Source: Alistipes sp.
GTDB lineage: Bacteria > Bacteroidota > Bacteroidia > Bacteroidales > Rikenellaceae
NCBI GenBank assembly: GCA_021202985.1
Contig: JAJQCA010000046.1
Coordinates: 81,217-145,216, forward strand
DNA: 64,000 nucleotides
Direction: 5' to 3'
Below the pieces are notes generated by a model. The model saw nothing but the letters and a program-made list of their open reading frames with translations, did no database searches and was not told the origin of the DNA. Made by a program: the position numbers and the translations under genes. Positions 40,783-49,831 of this stretch are shown here, piece by piece (position 1 is the stretch's first letter; the number at the start of each line of letters is the position of its first letter).

Positions 40783-42028
40783 CCCTTATCATTTTTTCCG
40801 GTACGTACACAAGCGTGGAACTCCGCTCCGGGACGAAAACTTCCGCGGCCGCCCGGGCCACTTCGTCGGCTGTCACGGACCGGAATATGGCCACCTCGCC
40901 GTTCAGGAGCGACATATCGCCAATCATATTGTAGTAGCCGAGGTTCATGGCCTTGTTCATCACGTTTATTTCGCCGAAAATCGTCCCCGCCTCGAATTTG
41001 TTTTTCACCTTTTCCAGCTCGTAATCCGTTATTTCCTCGTTCTTCAATTTTTCGAGTTCCTCCCACATGGCCTTCTCGCCCTCTTCGATTGAGAACCCCG
41101 GCAGCAGGTGGCCGGTCATGATGAACAGCCCCGGGTCGAGGTCGTTTGAGATGTAGGCGTTCACCGACGAGAACATCTTTTTCTCCTTCACAAGGAAATG
41201 GTTCAGCCGGGAAGAACTTCCCCCCGCCAGCAGGTCCGACATCAGGTCGCAAAGGTAGTGCTGGCGGCTCAATCGGCCGGCCATTTTAAAGGCGATGGTA
41301 ATGGCCACGGCCGGAACGTCTTTCATGCACTCCAGGCGCCGGGCTTCGGTCTGCTCCGGTTCTGCCGGGAACAGGTCGTGCGGGGCCGGTTCGCCCTCGA
41401 CCTCGCCGAACCACTTTTCGGCCAGCCCTATCGCCTCAACTTCCGGTATGTCGGCCACAATGGAGAGAATCGCGTTCGAGGGACTATAATATTTCTTGTA
41501 GAAGGCCTTCACCTCGTCGAGTGTGGCGTCCGCGATATGGTCGGGCGTAAGGCCGATGGTGGCCCACCGGTATGGATGGACTTTGTAAGCCATATCGCGC
41601 AGCAGCAGCCAATGGTCGCCGTATGGCTGGTTTAGATAGCGCTGGTTATATTCCTCTATGACTACCCGCTTTTCGGCTTCGAGCGCCACGGGGCTAATAT
41701 CCAGCCCGGTCATCCGGTCGGATTCCAGCCAGAGGGCTATTTCGAGGTTGTCCTTGGGCAGGGTTATATAATAATCGGTATAGTCGTTATTTGTGAATGC
41801 GTTATTTTCGCCGCAAGCCATCTGGAGGGGAAGGTCGAAATCCGGGATGTCGCGGGTACCGCGGAACATAAGGTGCTCGAACAGGTGCGCGAATCCCGTC
41901 CGGGAGGGGTTCTCGTTACGGGCGCCCACGCGGTATATAATGTTCACCGCGGCCATGGCCGAAGCCCTGTCCCTGTGGGCGAGTACGGTAAGGCCGTTAG
42001 GCAGTATCTTCTGTTTATATTCTATCAC
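40766..42028 (-). CDS. M16-family zinc peptidase, catalytic subunit
   Basis: The inverted zinc motif HLFEH lies in GFAHLFEHLMFRGTRD (about residues 46-50), and the third ligand Glu is in EKRVVIEEYNQRYLN. At 420 residues it is a processing-peptidase-sized M16B enzyme. There is no signal peptide, so it is probably cytoplasmic. Its 3' end overlaps the inactive partner gene, implying coupled translation and a heterodimer. The substrate is unknown. Confidence 0.93.
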   Translation of the reverse strand: MIEYKQKILPNGLTVLAHRDRASAMAAVNIIYRVGARNENPSRTGFAHLFEHLMFRGTRDIPDFDLPLQMACGENNAFTNNDYTDYYITLPKDNLEIALWLESDRMTGLDISPVALEAEKRVVIEEYNQRYLNQPYGDHWLLLRDMAYKVHPYRWATIGLTPDHIADATLDEVKAFYKKYYSPSNAILSIVADIPEVEAIGLAEKWFGEVEGEPAPHDLFPAEPEQTEARRLECMKDVPAVAITIAFKMAGRLSRQHYLCDLMSDLLAGGSSSRLNHFLVKEKKMFSSVNAYISNDLDPGLFIMTGHLLPGFSIEEGEKAMWEELEKLKNEEITDYELEKVKNKFEAGTIFGEINVMNKAMNLGYYNMIGDMSLLNGEVAIFRSVTADEVARAAAEVFVPERSSTLVYVPEKMIRDANGK

Positions 42029-42261
42029 GGGTATTTATTTACTTATCGGCGGACCGGTTTATTCCGACCTGTCCGAGCGGGTAAAGGTAGTGAAAAAAGC
42101 GGGGCCAAGCGGTAAAAACGTTCCCCGAATAAACCGGCGGGACTGTTCCGGGCCGTATTCGGCATGGACCGAAACGACTGTCCATACCTGTGTGCCCCTG
42201 CCCGATGGTGTCACGCAAACCGAACGACCAACAATTCGGATGCCATACCGGCCCGGGTGGT

Positions 42262-42948
42262 TTACCTTGCCTGCGAATAATCCGGGTCGGGGAGCTTGTT
42301 CATAAGCGACACAACCTGCGACGACCTTCTTTGCATGTATGACGAGGGCGCACCGAGGTCCATCCGGGACGGCGCCGGAAGCACGGTCGCTACCATAGCC
42401 GCCTCGCTGCGGGACAGCCCGGAAGCCGGTTTACCAAAATACCGCTCCGCGGCCGACTGTGCCCCGTAAACCCCCGGAGCCACCTCTATAACGTTAAGGT
42501 AGACTTCCATAATCCGCTGTTTCCCCCATACCGCTTCGATCAGGACGGTGAACCAGCTCTCGACTCCCTTCCGCAACCATGTTCCCGCCGGTGCGCAGAA
42601 CACATTTTTGGCGGTCTGCTGGCTGATGGTGCTGGCTCCCCGTTTGCGGCGTCCTTCCCGCCGTTCCTGCATGGCTGCGCGTATGGCTTCCAGGTCGAAG
42701 CCGCGGTGGGAGAGGAAATTATTATCTTCGGTGGCTATAACGGCTTTTTGCAAATAGGGCGATATACGGGTAAGAGGAACCCACTTCGAATCGACCCCGC
42801 TGCGGCCGGCCCCGAGCGCCTGCACGGCCTTGTACGGCGTTACCGTTACCGGTATATAGCGGAACACGGCCACACACCCGACCGACGCCACGGCGAAAAA
42901 TATTATAAAATAGAGCGTTATCCTTCCGATATACTTCATTTCGTGCAT
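42262..42948 (-). CDS. mtgA: Monofunctional biosynthetic peptidoglycan transglycosylase
   Basis: A GT51 enzyme that polymerises lipid II outside the inner membrane. After one transmembrane helix (ITLYFIIFFAVASVGCVAVF) the signatures appear: KAVIATEDNNFLSHRGFDLEAIRAA with the catalytic Glu, GASTISQQTAKNVF, and IMEVYLNVIEVAPGVYGAQSAAERYFGK. There is no transpeptidase domain. I start at MHEMKY (42948) or MKY (42939); the track's start at 43155 passes back over a promoter box. Confidence 0.94.
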   Translation of the reverse strand: MHEMKYIGRITLYFIIFFAVASVGCVAVFRYIPVTVTPYKAVQALGAGRSGVDSKWVPLTRISPYLQKAVIATEDNNFLSHRGFDLEAIRAAMQERREGRRKRGASTISQQTAKNVFCAPAGTWLRKGVESWFTVLIEAVWGKQRIMEVYLNVIEVAPGVYGAQSAAERYFGKPASGLSRSEAAMVATVLPAPSRMDLGAPSSYMQRRSSQVVSLMNKLPDPDYSQAR

Positions 42949-42978
42949 GCGTTTAACCGGCGGCGGCCGGTCGCACCG

Positions 42979-42986
42979 CAAAGATA
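42979..42986 (-). promoter_or_regulatory. Promoter -7 box for mtgA
   Basis: TATCTTTG on the minus strand, 31 bp before the MHEMKY start, an exact TAnnTTTG match. Confidence 0.5.
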
Positions 42987-43374
42987 ATATTTCCGGCCGG
43001 GAGGTGAAAGCCGGGAGAAGCGTCTCGCATTCGTTATCATTGAGCCATACCGAGAGAGCAATCTGATTACGAGAAAACTTAGCGCATCGGTATTTTTCCG
43101 CGACGCTCTTTCCCCGGTATTGGCGTCCGGATAAGTTTGAAAGGCGATGTAACAATCCGACGGCACCCGTTGCTCATCGGGAAGCGGCGTTTCTTCCGGA
43201 CCCGCATTTCCCCGGTTTAAAGGCCGGTCGGCAGGAACTTTAACCCGGGTCTTGGAAGACGCCCTGTAAGGGCTGCATAAGGCATTACAGCCACGATTAC
43301 TCAGGCCATCGCAGTTGCGTGTCCGGAATTGCCATATTCGGCCCGTAAAGTGTGAAAAAACTAACAAATGAAAA
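42987..43374. other. Gene-less stretch between mtgA and nifJ promoters
   Basis: About 390 bp without a gene I can support. The minus-strand track ORF 42936..43418 has no family resemblance and covers both promoters. No repeat or clear RNA hairpin was seen. Confidence 0.4.
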
Positions 43375-43407
43375 TTTGGGCGGGTAGCTAATTTTCCCGT
43401 ATATTTG
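43375..43407 (+). promoter_or_regulatory. Promoter of the pyruvate:ferredoxin oxidoreductase gene
   Basis: TTTG (43375-43378) and TATATTTG (43400-43407) with a 21-bp spacer match the Bacteroidetes consensus well. The implied 5' leader is about 135 nt long. Confidence 0.7.
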
Positions 43408-43550
43408 TAAGTTTTCACAACGAACCCTTACTAAATCAAACGATTAACAACCGGCCACAGCCCGGGATCATACCAGCCCGGCGGGCCACTAAAGTTTTAG
43501 CCGGGAACCATTCGCAATTTTAATTAGAAACTACACATAGAATAACAAAG

Positions 43551-46500
43551 ATGGCACAAAAAAAATTCATCACCTGTGACGGTAACTACGCTGCTGCCCA
43601 TATCGCCTATATGTTCAGCGAGGTGGCGGCTATCTACCCGATCACACCATCGTCGACGATGGCGGAACTCGTGGACGAGTGGGCGGCCGCGGGACGGAAA
43701 AACATTTTCGGGGAGACCGTACAGGTCGTAGAGATGCAATCCGAGGCGGGAGCCGCCGGCGCCCTGCACGGCTCTTTGCAGGCCGGTGCGCTCAGCACCA
43801 CCTTCACCGCCTCGCAGGGGCTGTTGCTGATGGTTCCCAACATGTACAAGATAGCCGGCGAGCTGCTGCCGGGTGTTCTGCACGTATCGGCCCGTGCGCT
43901 GGCAGCTCAGGCGCTCTCGATTTTCGGTGACCACCAGGACGTTATGGCCACCCGCCAGACCGGGTTCGCCATGCTGGCCACCAGCAGTGTGCAGGAGGTT
44001 ATGGACCTCGCGGGGATAGCCCACCTTATGGCTATCAAATCCCGCGTACCGTTCCTTCACTTTTTCGACGGTTTCCGTACCTCGCACGAGATTCAGAAGG
44101 TGGAGGTGATGGATCAGGACGCCATCGCGGCACTCATTGACCGGGATGCCCTTGCGGCGTTCCGTGCCAGGGCCCTCAATCCGAACCATCCGGTTACCCG
44201 GGGTACGGCCCAAAACCCGGACATTTACTTCCAGTCGCGCGAAGCATCCAACCGTTTCTATGACGTGCTGCCGGACATGGTGGCCGATATGATGGACAAG
44301 ATAAGCGGCATCACGGGCCGCCGCTACCGCCCGTTCACCTACTACGGCGCACCGGACGCGGAGAATGTGATAGTGGCTATGGGTTCCGTAACGGAGACCA
44401 TAAAAGAGACTATTGATTACCTCAACTCGGAGGGACAGAAAACGGGTCTTATCACGGTCCACCTCTACCGTCCGTTCTCGGAAAAATATTTCTTCGAAGC
44501 GGTTCCGGCCAGCGTTAAGCGGGTGTGCGTGCTCGACCGCACGAAAGAGCCGGGAGCTTCCGGCCAGCCGCTCTACCTCGACGTGCGCGATATGTTCTAC
44601 GGCAAGGAGAACGCCCCGATGGTTATCGGCGGCATTTACGGCCTCTCGTCGAAGGACACCACCCCTGCCCAGATACTCGCCGTTTACGAGAATCTCGCTT
44701 CGGCCGAGCCCAAAAAGGATTTCACGGTAGGTATCGTGGACGACGTGACTTGCAAATCCCTCCCCGTGGGCGAGGAGATTTCGCTTGCGAAACCGGGGAC
44801 TTTCGAGGGCCTGTTCTTCGGTCTCGGGGCCGACGGTACGGTGGGCGCCAACAAGAACTCGATTAAGATTATCGGCGAAACGACCGACAAATATTGCCAG
44901 GCCTACTTCTCGTACGACTCGAAGAAGTCGGGCGGTTACACATCCTCGCACCTCCGGTTCGGCGACAGCCCCATCACATCGCCCTATCTGGTTACCACAC
45001 CCGATTTCGTGGCCTGCCACGTTCCGTCGTACGTGGACAAGTACGACGTACTCAAGGGCATTAAGCCGGGCGGTTCGTTCCTCCTGAACAGCGTCCACGA
45101 CGCGGAGACGACCAAAGCGTCCCTGCCGGGCAAAATGAAAAGGGAGCTGGCCGAGAAGAAGATTAACTTCTACATAATCAACGCCACGGCAATCGCGGCG
45201 GAAATAGGTCTCGGCAGCCGCACCAACACCATAATGCAGTCGGCGTTCTTCAAGATTGCCGGCGTGATACCGTACGAGACGGCCGTGGAGCACATGAAGA
45301 AGGCCATCCTGAAATCCTACGGCATCAAGGGCGAGGACATAGTCAATATGAACTATGCGGCGGTAGACCTCGGCGGCCAGAAGGTGGTAAAGGTCGACGT
45401 CCCCGCTGAATGGGCATCTATCGACTGTTCGGCCGAAGCGCCGGCAGCGACCGGATGCGGCTGTAAGCCGGAGTTCATAACCAATGTGGTGGAGCCGGTG
45501 AACGCCCTCAAGGGCGACCAGTTACCGGTAAGCGTATTCACGGGCCGCGAAGACGGTACATGGGACAACGGCACTTCGGCATACGAGAAGCGTGGCATCG
45601 CGGTGAACGTACCCAAATGGATACCTGAGAACTGTATCCAGTGTAACCAGTGTTCGTACGTCTGCCCGCACGCGGCCATACGCCCGTTCCTGCTCACCGA
45701 GCAGGAAGCCGCGCAGCGCAACATCGAGACCCTGCAGGGCCTCGGTCCGACCAAGGAGTACAAATTCCGTATACAGGTAACCCCTCTCGACTGTACGGGT
45801 TGCTCGAACTGTGCGGATGTCTGCCCGGCCAAGGAGAAAGCCCTCGTGATGGAGCCGCTCGAAAGCCAGATGTGCCAGCAGCCTATCTACGACGACCTCC
45901 ACAAAAACGTGGGGTACCGCGACCAGGTAATCGACAAGAGCAAAACCGTGAAAGGCAGCCAGTTCGCCCAGCCGTTGTTCGAGTTCTCCGGCGCCTGCGC
46001 CGGCTGCGGCGAAACGCCGTACATCAAGACCCTTACACAGTTGTTCGGCGACCGCATGATGGTCGCCAACGCCACAGGCTGTACTTCCATATACAGCGGC
46101 TCGGCCCCGTCGACGCCTTACTGCCTCGACCAGAACGGCCGCGGTCCGGCATGGGCCAACTCGCTGTTCGAGGATAATGCCGAGTTCGGTTTCGGTATGC
46201 ATATCGGCACCGAGAAACTCCGCGACACGGTGGAAGAGAAGATGCGTAACGCGATAGCCGACTGCCCGTGCTGCACCGCCGAGCTGAAGGACGCGATGCA
46301 GGAATGGATAGACGGACGCCACGAGGCGGCAACCAGTGCGGCCGCGAGCGAGAAACTTATTCCGATGCTCCAGTCCTGCGACTGCGACACCTGCCGTGAA
46401 CTGCTGGCGATGAAGGACCACTTCGTGAAAAAATCGCAGTGGATAATCGGCGGCGACGGCTGGGGCTACGATATCGGTTACGGTGGTCTCGACCACGTAC

Positions 46501-47102
46501 TGGCATCGGGAGCGGATGTTAATATCCTCGTGGTGGACACGGAAGTCTACTCCAATACCGGCGGCCAGTCTTCAAAGTCGACCCCGGTAGGCGCCGTAGC
46601 CAAATTCGCCTCCTCGGGTAAACGAATCCGCAAGAAGGACCTCGGCGTTATCGCCATGACGTACGGTTACGTCTATGTGGCGCAGGTTGCCATAGGGGCA
46701 AACCAGTCGCAGATGTTCAACGCAATGAAGGAGGCGGAGGCTTATCCCGGACCGTCGTTGGTGATTGCCTACTCGCCCTGTATCAACCACGGTATCAAAG
46801 GCGGCATGACCCGCACCCAGACCATCGGCAAGCAGGCTGTCGAATCGGGGTACTGGCACTTGTGGAGGTACAATCCCGCGCTGGAAGGCACCGGGAAGAA
46901 CCCGTTCTCGCTCGACTCCAAAGAGCCTGACTGGAGCAAATTCCGGCCGTTCCTGATGAAAGAGGTGCGCTACACGTCGCTTCTGAAATCGTTCCCGGAC
47001 GAAGCGGAAGAGCTGTTCCGGGCCGCGGAAGAGAACGCCAAATGGAGGTACAATTCCTATAAACGATACGCTTCGATGGACTATGCGATAGCGGAAGAAT
47101 AG
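43551..47102 (+). CDS. nifJ: Pyruvate:ferredoxin (flavodoxin) oxidoreductase
   Basis: PFOR oxidises pyruvate to acetyl-CoA and CO2, reducing ferredoxin, central to anaerobic energy metabolism. The 1183 residues run in the usual fused order: domain I (YPITPSSTMAELVDEWAA), the gamma domain (GLFFGLGADGTVGANKNSIK), two 4Fe-4S clusters (CIQCNQCSYVCPHAA and CTGCSNCADVCPAKE), and the TPP domain with GACAGCGETPY, ATGCTSIYSG and GDGWGYDIGYGGLDHVLASG...NTGGQSSKSTP. It stands alone between its own promoter and terminator. Confidence 0.97.
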   Translation: MAQKKFITCDGNYAAAHIAYMFSEVAAIYPITPSSTMAELVDEWAAAGRKNIFGETVQVVEMQSEAGAAGALHGSLQAGALSTTFTASQGLLLMVPNMYKIAGELLPGVLHVSARALAAQALSIFGDHQDVMATRQTGFAMLATSSVQEVMDLAGIAHLMAIKSRVPFLHFFDGFRTSHEIQKVEVMDQDAIAALIDRDALAAFRARALNPNHPVTRGTAQNPDIYFQSREASNRFYDVLPDMVADMMDKISGITGRRYRPFTYYGAPDAENVIVAMGSVTETIKETIDYLNSEGQKTGLITVHLYRPFSEKYFFEAVPASVKRVCVLDRTKEPGASGQPLYLDVRDMFYGKENAPMVIGGIYGLSSKDTTPAQILAVYENLASAEPKKDFTVGIVDDVTCKSLPVGEEISLAKPGTFEGLFFGLGADGTVGANKNSIKIIGETTDKYCQAYFSYDSKKSGGYTSSHLRFGDSPITSPYLVTTPDFVACHVPSYVDKYDVLKGIKPGGSFLLNSVHDAETTKASLPGKMKRELAEKKINFYIINATAIAAEIGLGSRTNTIMQSAFFKIAGVIPYETAVEHMKKAILKSYGIKGEDIVNMNYAAVDLGGQKVVKVDVPAEWASIDCSAEAPAATGCGCKPEFITNVVEPVNALKGDQLPVSVFTGREDGTWDNGTSAYEKRGIAVNVPKWIPENCIQCNQCSYVCPHAAIRPFLLTEQEAAQRNIETLQGLGPTKEYKFRIQVTPLDCTGCSNCADVCPAKEKALVMEPLESQMCQQPIYDDLHKNVGYRDQVIDKSKTVKGSQFAQPLFEFSGACAGCGETPYIKTLTQLFGDRMMVANATGCTSIYSGSAPSTPYCLDQNGRGPAWANSLFEDNAEFGFGMHIGTEKLRDTVEEKMRNAIADCPCCTAELKDAMQEWIDGRHEAATSAAASEKLIPMLQSCDCDTCRELLAMKDHFVKKSQWIIGGDGWGYDIGYGGLDHVLASGADVNILVVDTEVYSNTGGQSSKSTPVGAVAKFASSGKRIRKKDLGVIAMTYGYVYVAQVAIGANQSQMFNAMKEAEAYPGPSLVIAYSPCINHGIKGGMTRTQTIGKQAVESGYWHLWRYNPALEGTGKNPFSLDSKEPDWSKFRPFLMKEVRYTSLLKSFPDEAEELFRAAEENAKWRYNSYKRYASMDYAIAEE

Positions 47103-47144
47103 CCGCGTTGTGGTTCCGGCCGTATAGGCCGGGTATCTGTTTAA

Positions 47145-47178
47145 AACGGCCTCCCTGTACGGGAGGCCGTTCCGTTTA
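47145..47178 (+). terminator. Terminator after nifJ
   Basis: AACGGCCTCCC and GGGAGGCCGTT form an 11-bp stem with loop TGTAC, followed by CCGTTT. Confidence 0.75.
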
Positions 47179-47279
47179 GGCCGGAATATGAAACTTTTTA
47201 ACTAATTTATTCCTTTTTCATGCATCGTTCCCGGGCGGCCTTGCATCTTACCTGTAACCAGAATTACAAACCACGCACC

Positions 47280-47648
47280 ATGAAAAAGGTTTACACCGTT
47301 ATAGCGATTTCATTTTTAGCCGTTTGTCTGATACCGGTAATATTCCTCTCGGCATGTTCGAATAAGGACGAAATACCCCTTTCTTTTTCGGCCCTGGCTT
47401 ATTCGATAGAAGCGGGCCAGAATAAAGAAATAGAGATAAATTCCGGCAACGGTAACTACTCCATATATACACTCGACGAATCGACCGTGCTTGCCGGTTA
47501 CAGCAAAATGGGTAAGAAATCGGCAGGCAAACTTATCCTGACCGGTCTCAGCGAAGGCGAAACGTCCGTAAGGGTCGTGGACAATATCTCTAACGAGGAA
47601 ATCGAGCTGACGGTAATTGTAACCGGGCCTTATTCATCCTTAGAGTAA
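47280..47648 (+). CDS. Small lipoprotein, Ig-like fold suspected
   Basis: The start MKKVYTVIAISFLAVCLIPVIFLSAC gives a signal peptide with lipobox LSAC, followed by SNKDE, an acidic export-type signature. The remaining ~95 residues (FSALAYSIEAGQNKEIEINSGNGNYSIYTLD...KLILTGLSEGETSVRVVDNISNEEIELTVIV) have the strand pattern of BIG2-like or pilus-type Ig domains. Function is unknown. The track start adds 20 non-signal residues. Confidence 0.65.
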   Translation: MKKVYTVIAISFLAVCLIPVIFLSACSNKDEIPLSFSALAYSIEAGQNKEIEINSGNGNYSIYTLDESTVLAGYSKMGKKSAGKLILTGLSEGETSVRVVDNISNEEIELTVIVTGPYSSLE

Positions 47649-47725
47649 CCGCCTACCGTCAGCCATCCCCCCGTGCCGGGCAATCGTTCCTTCCATTGCC
47701 GGTTTGCATCGGGTTTGACGTTATC

Positions 47726-47756
47726 AAAAAATGCGGCCCCCGGAGGATGCCGCATC
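47726..47756 (-). terminator. Terminator of the minus-strand lipoprotein operon
   Basis: On the minus strand ATGCGGC...GCCGCAT forms a 7-bp stem followed by TTTTTGATAAC, 23 bp after the stop at 47779. Confidence 0.75.
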
Positions 47757-47778
47757 GCGATAGAAAAAAACCAGCTAC

Positions 47779-48210
47779 TTATTTCTGTTTCTTGTATTCC
47801 ATCCTGTCATAGTGGTCGTATTCGCTTATCTCGAGTACGAGCGACGATGAGGTGAGCTTAGCCACGTCCTGCGTTATTATGTCCCCGTCGGAGTCGATTA
47901 TAACAAGTACATCTTCATCCATATACCACCGGAAGGCTTCGCTGTATTCCCAGTCTTCCTCCCTGTCCACTTCCCTGACGACGCCCGTACCGTCGGAGTC
48001 GAAAGTCATATACATCTGGTATTCCGACGAGGTGCTGAAAGAAACGCTGAACGAGTTGCTCGTGTTGTATTCCCATCCGCTGTACTTTACCAGATACCAT
48101 GTACCATAGAGGTTCGACTCGTCGCCTACCTTGTCGTCGTCGTTGCCGCAACCGCCGAACATCAGAGCCGACAGCGCGAGGGTGCAAAATAAAAGGGTTA
48201 ATTTTTTCAT
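47779..48210 (-). CDS. Lipocalin-like small lipoprotein
   Basis: A signal peptide with lipobox FGGC is followed by GNDDDKVGDE, a strong acidic surface-export signature. LYGTWYLVKYSGWEYN, YMTFDSDGTGVVREVDRE and LVLEISEYDHYDRMEYKK match the pattern of the Bacteroidetes lipocalin-like domain of small lipoproteins. The 143 residues are full length. It is the last gene of a three-gene minus-strand run. Function is unknown. Confidence 0.72.
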   Translation of the reverse strand: MKKLTLLFCTLALSALMFGGCGNDDDKVGDESNLYGTWYLVKYSGWEYNTSNSFSVSFSTSSEYQMYMTFDSDGTGVVREVDREEDWEYSEAFRWYMDEDVLVIIDSDGDIITQDVAKLTSSSLVLEISEYDHYDRMEYKKQK

Positions 48211-48272
48211 TTGTCGTTATTAATGCGGTCCCCGGATTATCCGGGACCTGATTGTCTGCTCCCGGGCGGGGT

Positions 48273-48935
48273 TCAGAATGCCAGCCCGAGCCGTATTTTG
48301 AAATTGTTCGTAAACATCTTACTGCCTTCCCCCATTTTGACAAAACCGCGTTGGAAGCTGAAATCGAAGTTAAAACGATTGCGGTACCAGAAACCGGTAC
48401 CGGTATTAAGGCCCGCGTCGTAACGGTTCCAGCCGTCCCAGTCACCGATTTTCGCACTTTGGCTACCGCCTCCCGTATCCCGCTTCTGCTTCCCGGCATA
48501 GTCATACAGGGCATAGGACCCCGTATGAATATCGATTTTAAAATCGGCGGACACGGCAAACTTCCACCCGAAAGTGAACGGGGAGTACTGGACGCTGTGC
48601 GCAATAAGACTCGCATCGGCGTATTCGTTGTCTACCTTGTAACCGCGTGAGCCGAGGCCGAATTCCATACCCCAATAGGCCCCGGCCTCGCGTATTGGCT
48701 TCTGGTAGCCTATCATAAAGTCGTAAGCCGCCTTACCGCTAAGACCTTTAGCGTTTTTTCCGGCCGCGTTCATAACGTTCAGGCCGGCACGGAAAAACCA
48801 TTGGCTGGCCTTCGGCTCGGGAGCCGGTTCGGAATCCGTAATCAATAACCTGCTGTGGGATTCCAGGATGCGGGTTTGCGCACTGATTCCATGGCACAAA
48901 AATATAGCCGCTGCTATAAACAGTATCCTTTTCAT
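48273..48935 (-). CDS. Putative outer membrane beta-barrel protein
   Basis: The start MKRILFIAAAIFLCHGISAQ gives a signal peptide; the track start adds 31 residues overlapping the upstream gene. The mature ~200 residues show alternating strands (WFFRAGLNVMNAAG, AYWGMEFGLGSRGYKV, FTFGWKFAVSADFKIDIHTGSYALYDYAG, FNFDFSFQRGF) and end IRLGLAF with a terminal Phe, as in small OmpA/OmpW-type barrels. Ligand unknown. It starts 26 bp after the preceding gene, in the same operon. Confidence 0.7.
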   Translation of the reverse strand: MKRILFIAAAIFLCHGISAQTRILESHSRLLITDSEPAPEPKASQWFFRAGLNVMNAAGKNAKGLSGKAAYDFMIGYQKPIREAGAYWGMEFGLGSRGYKVDNEYADASLIAHSVQYSPFTFGWKFAVSADFKIDIHTGSYALYDYAGKQKRDTGGGSQSAKIGDWDGWNRYDAGLNTGTGFWYRNRFNFDFSFQRGFVKMGEGSKMFTNNFKIRLGLAF

Positions 48936-48961
48936 TTTTCGTTTCGACTTTAAGTTTAGGT

Positions 48962-49429
48962 TTATCTTCTTATGGACACCGCACCCTTCTCCCTCTCTAA
49001 AGGCTGGCCGATCTCCATACGTATCCATTCGTAATCCTCTTCGGTAGCGGTCTCCCAGTGGGTGTAATGGCCCGGGTATCCGGTTACGGTAACGTTATAG
49101 CCGCCACGGTCTTCGCTCTCTATTTTGAAAGTGGCCGCTACCATAACGTCGCAGTCGTACTCCTCCGAGGAGCGGTTGGCGCCCCAGTTGCGGATGTTGG
49201 CAATATCGCCCTGCAACGCTATCTCTATCTCCTCGCGGGTGAGATGCCATACGTCCTTTTTCTTTTCCGGGTCGACCCTCAGCTCCACCACCACCGGCTT
49301 AACATAGGCGTTGGAGTTCATGTCCAGCACCCGGGCCTGTGTATTGAGCACTTTTACCACGGTCTTTTGGGCATGTGCCGGGATTGAGCAAACGGCCACA
49401 AAAAGCAGGACCGGCAGAAGTTTCTTCAT
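48962..49429 (-). CDS. Exported protein of unknown function
   Basis: A signal peptide (MKKLLPVLLFVAVCSIPAHAQ) is followed by about 135 residues, including QARVLDMNSNAYVKPVVVELRVDPEKK, EIALQGDIANIRNWGANRSSEEYDCDVMVAATFKIE and YNVTVTGYPGHYTHWETATEEDYEWIRME. I recall similar exported proteins in many Bacteroidales but no assigned function. It is first in an operon with the beta-barrel and lipoprotein genes, so an envelope role is likely. Confidence 0.65.
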   Translation of the reverse strand: MKKLLPVLLFVAVCSIPAHAQKTVVKVLNTQARVLDMNSNAYVKPVVVELRVDPEKKKDVWHLTREEIEIALQGDIANIRNWGANRSSEEYDCDVMVAATFKIESEDRGGYNVTVTGYPGHYTHWETATEEDYEWIRMEIGQPLEREKGAVSIRR

Positions 49430-49591
49430 AGACTGAATATTTAGGGGTTAATAATGCCGGCGTACAATCGCCGGGGAGGTTGTCGAAGCGCCGCCTACCG
49501 GACACTTCAAATTCCCGGACAAAGGTATGTAAAACAAGCAGCGGGAAGGGCGCGCGGGTATTTCCAAAAAAGGGACATAAGTGTCGCCAGT

Positions 49592-49831
49592 TCAGATACG
49601 CATCAGGTATTTACGGCTGTGGGCCTCCTGCCGGACGGCATCGGATAGCTCGCCGAAGAAATCGTGTTCGAGGATAATGCATATACGCCACAGGAGGTGG
49701 GTGTCGATGGTCTCTTTACGGAATATTTTGTATACGTTCGGCCGGGTGCAGCACAACTGGCGCGCAAACCAGGCGACGGGTCGTCCCTGCTGGCGTAGTG
49801 TGCGTTCGATAAGTTGTCCGGCATGGAGCAT
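49592..49831 (-). CDS. Small XRE-type helix-turn-helix protein
   Basis: The 79 residues MLHAGQLIERTLRQQGRPVAWFARQLCCTRPNVYKIFRKETIDTHLLWRICIILEHDFFGEL make a single Cro/CI-type HTH. The WFARQLCCTRPNVYKIF string recurs in Bacteroidales HTH proteins as I recall them. Its targets are unknown. It sits at the edge of the 600-bp structured, gene-less stretch, which could include its control region. Confidence 0.75.
   Translation of the reverse strand: MLHAGQLIERTLRQQGRPVAWFARQLCCTRPNVYKIFRKETIDTHLLWRICIILEHDFFGELSDAVRQEAHSRKYLMRI

Noticed and set aside
42936-43418. 160-residue minus-strand ORF
   Set aside because: It covers the mtgA and nifJ promoters and has no family resemblance.
43524-45293. 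589-residue minus-strand ORF
   Set aside because: Antisense to nifJ, with no recognisable motif.
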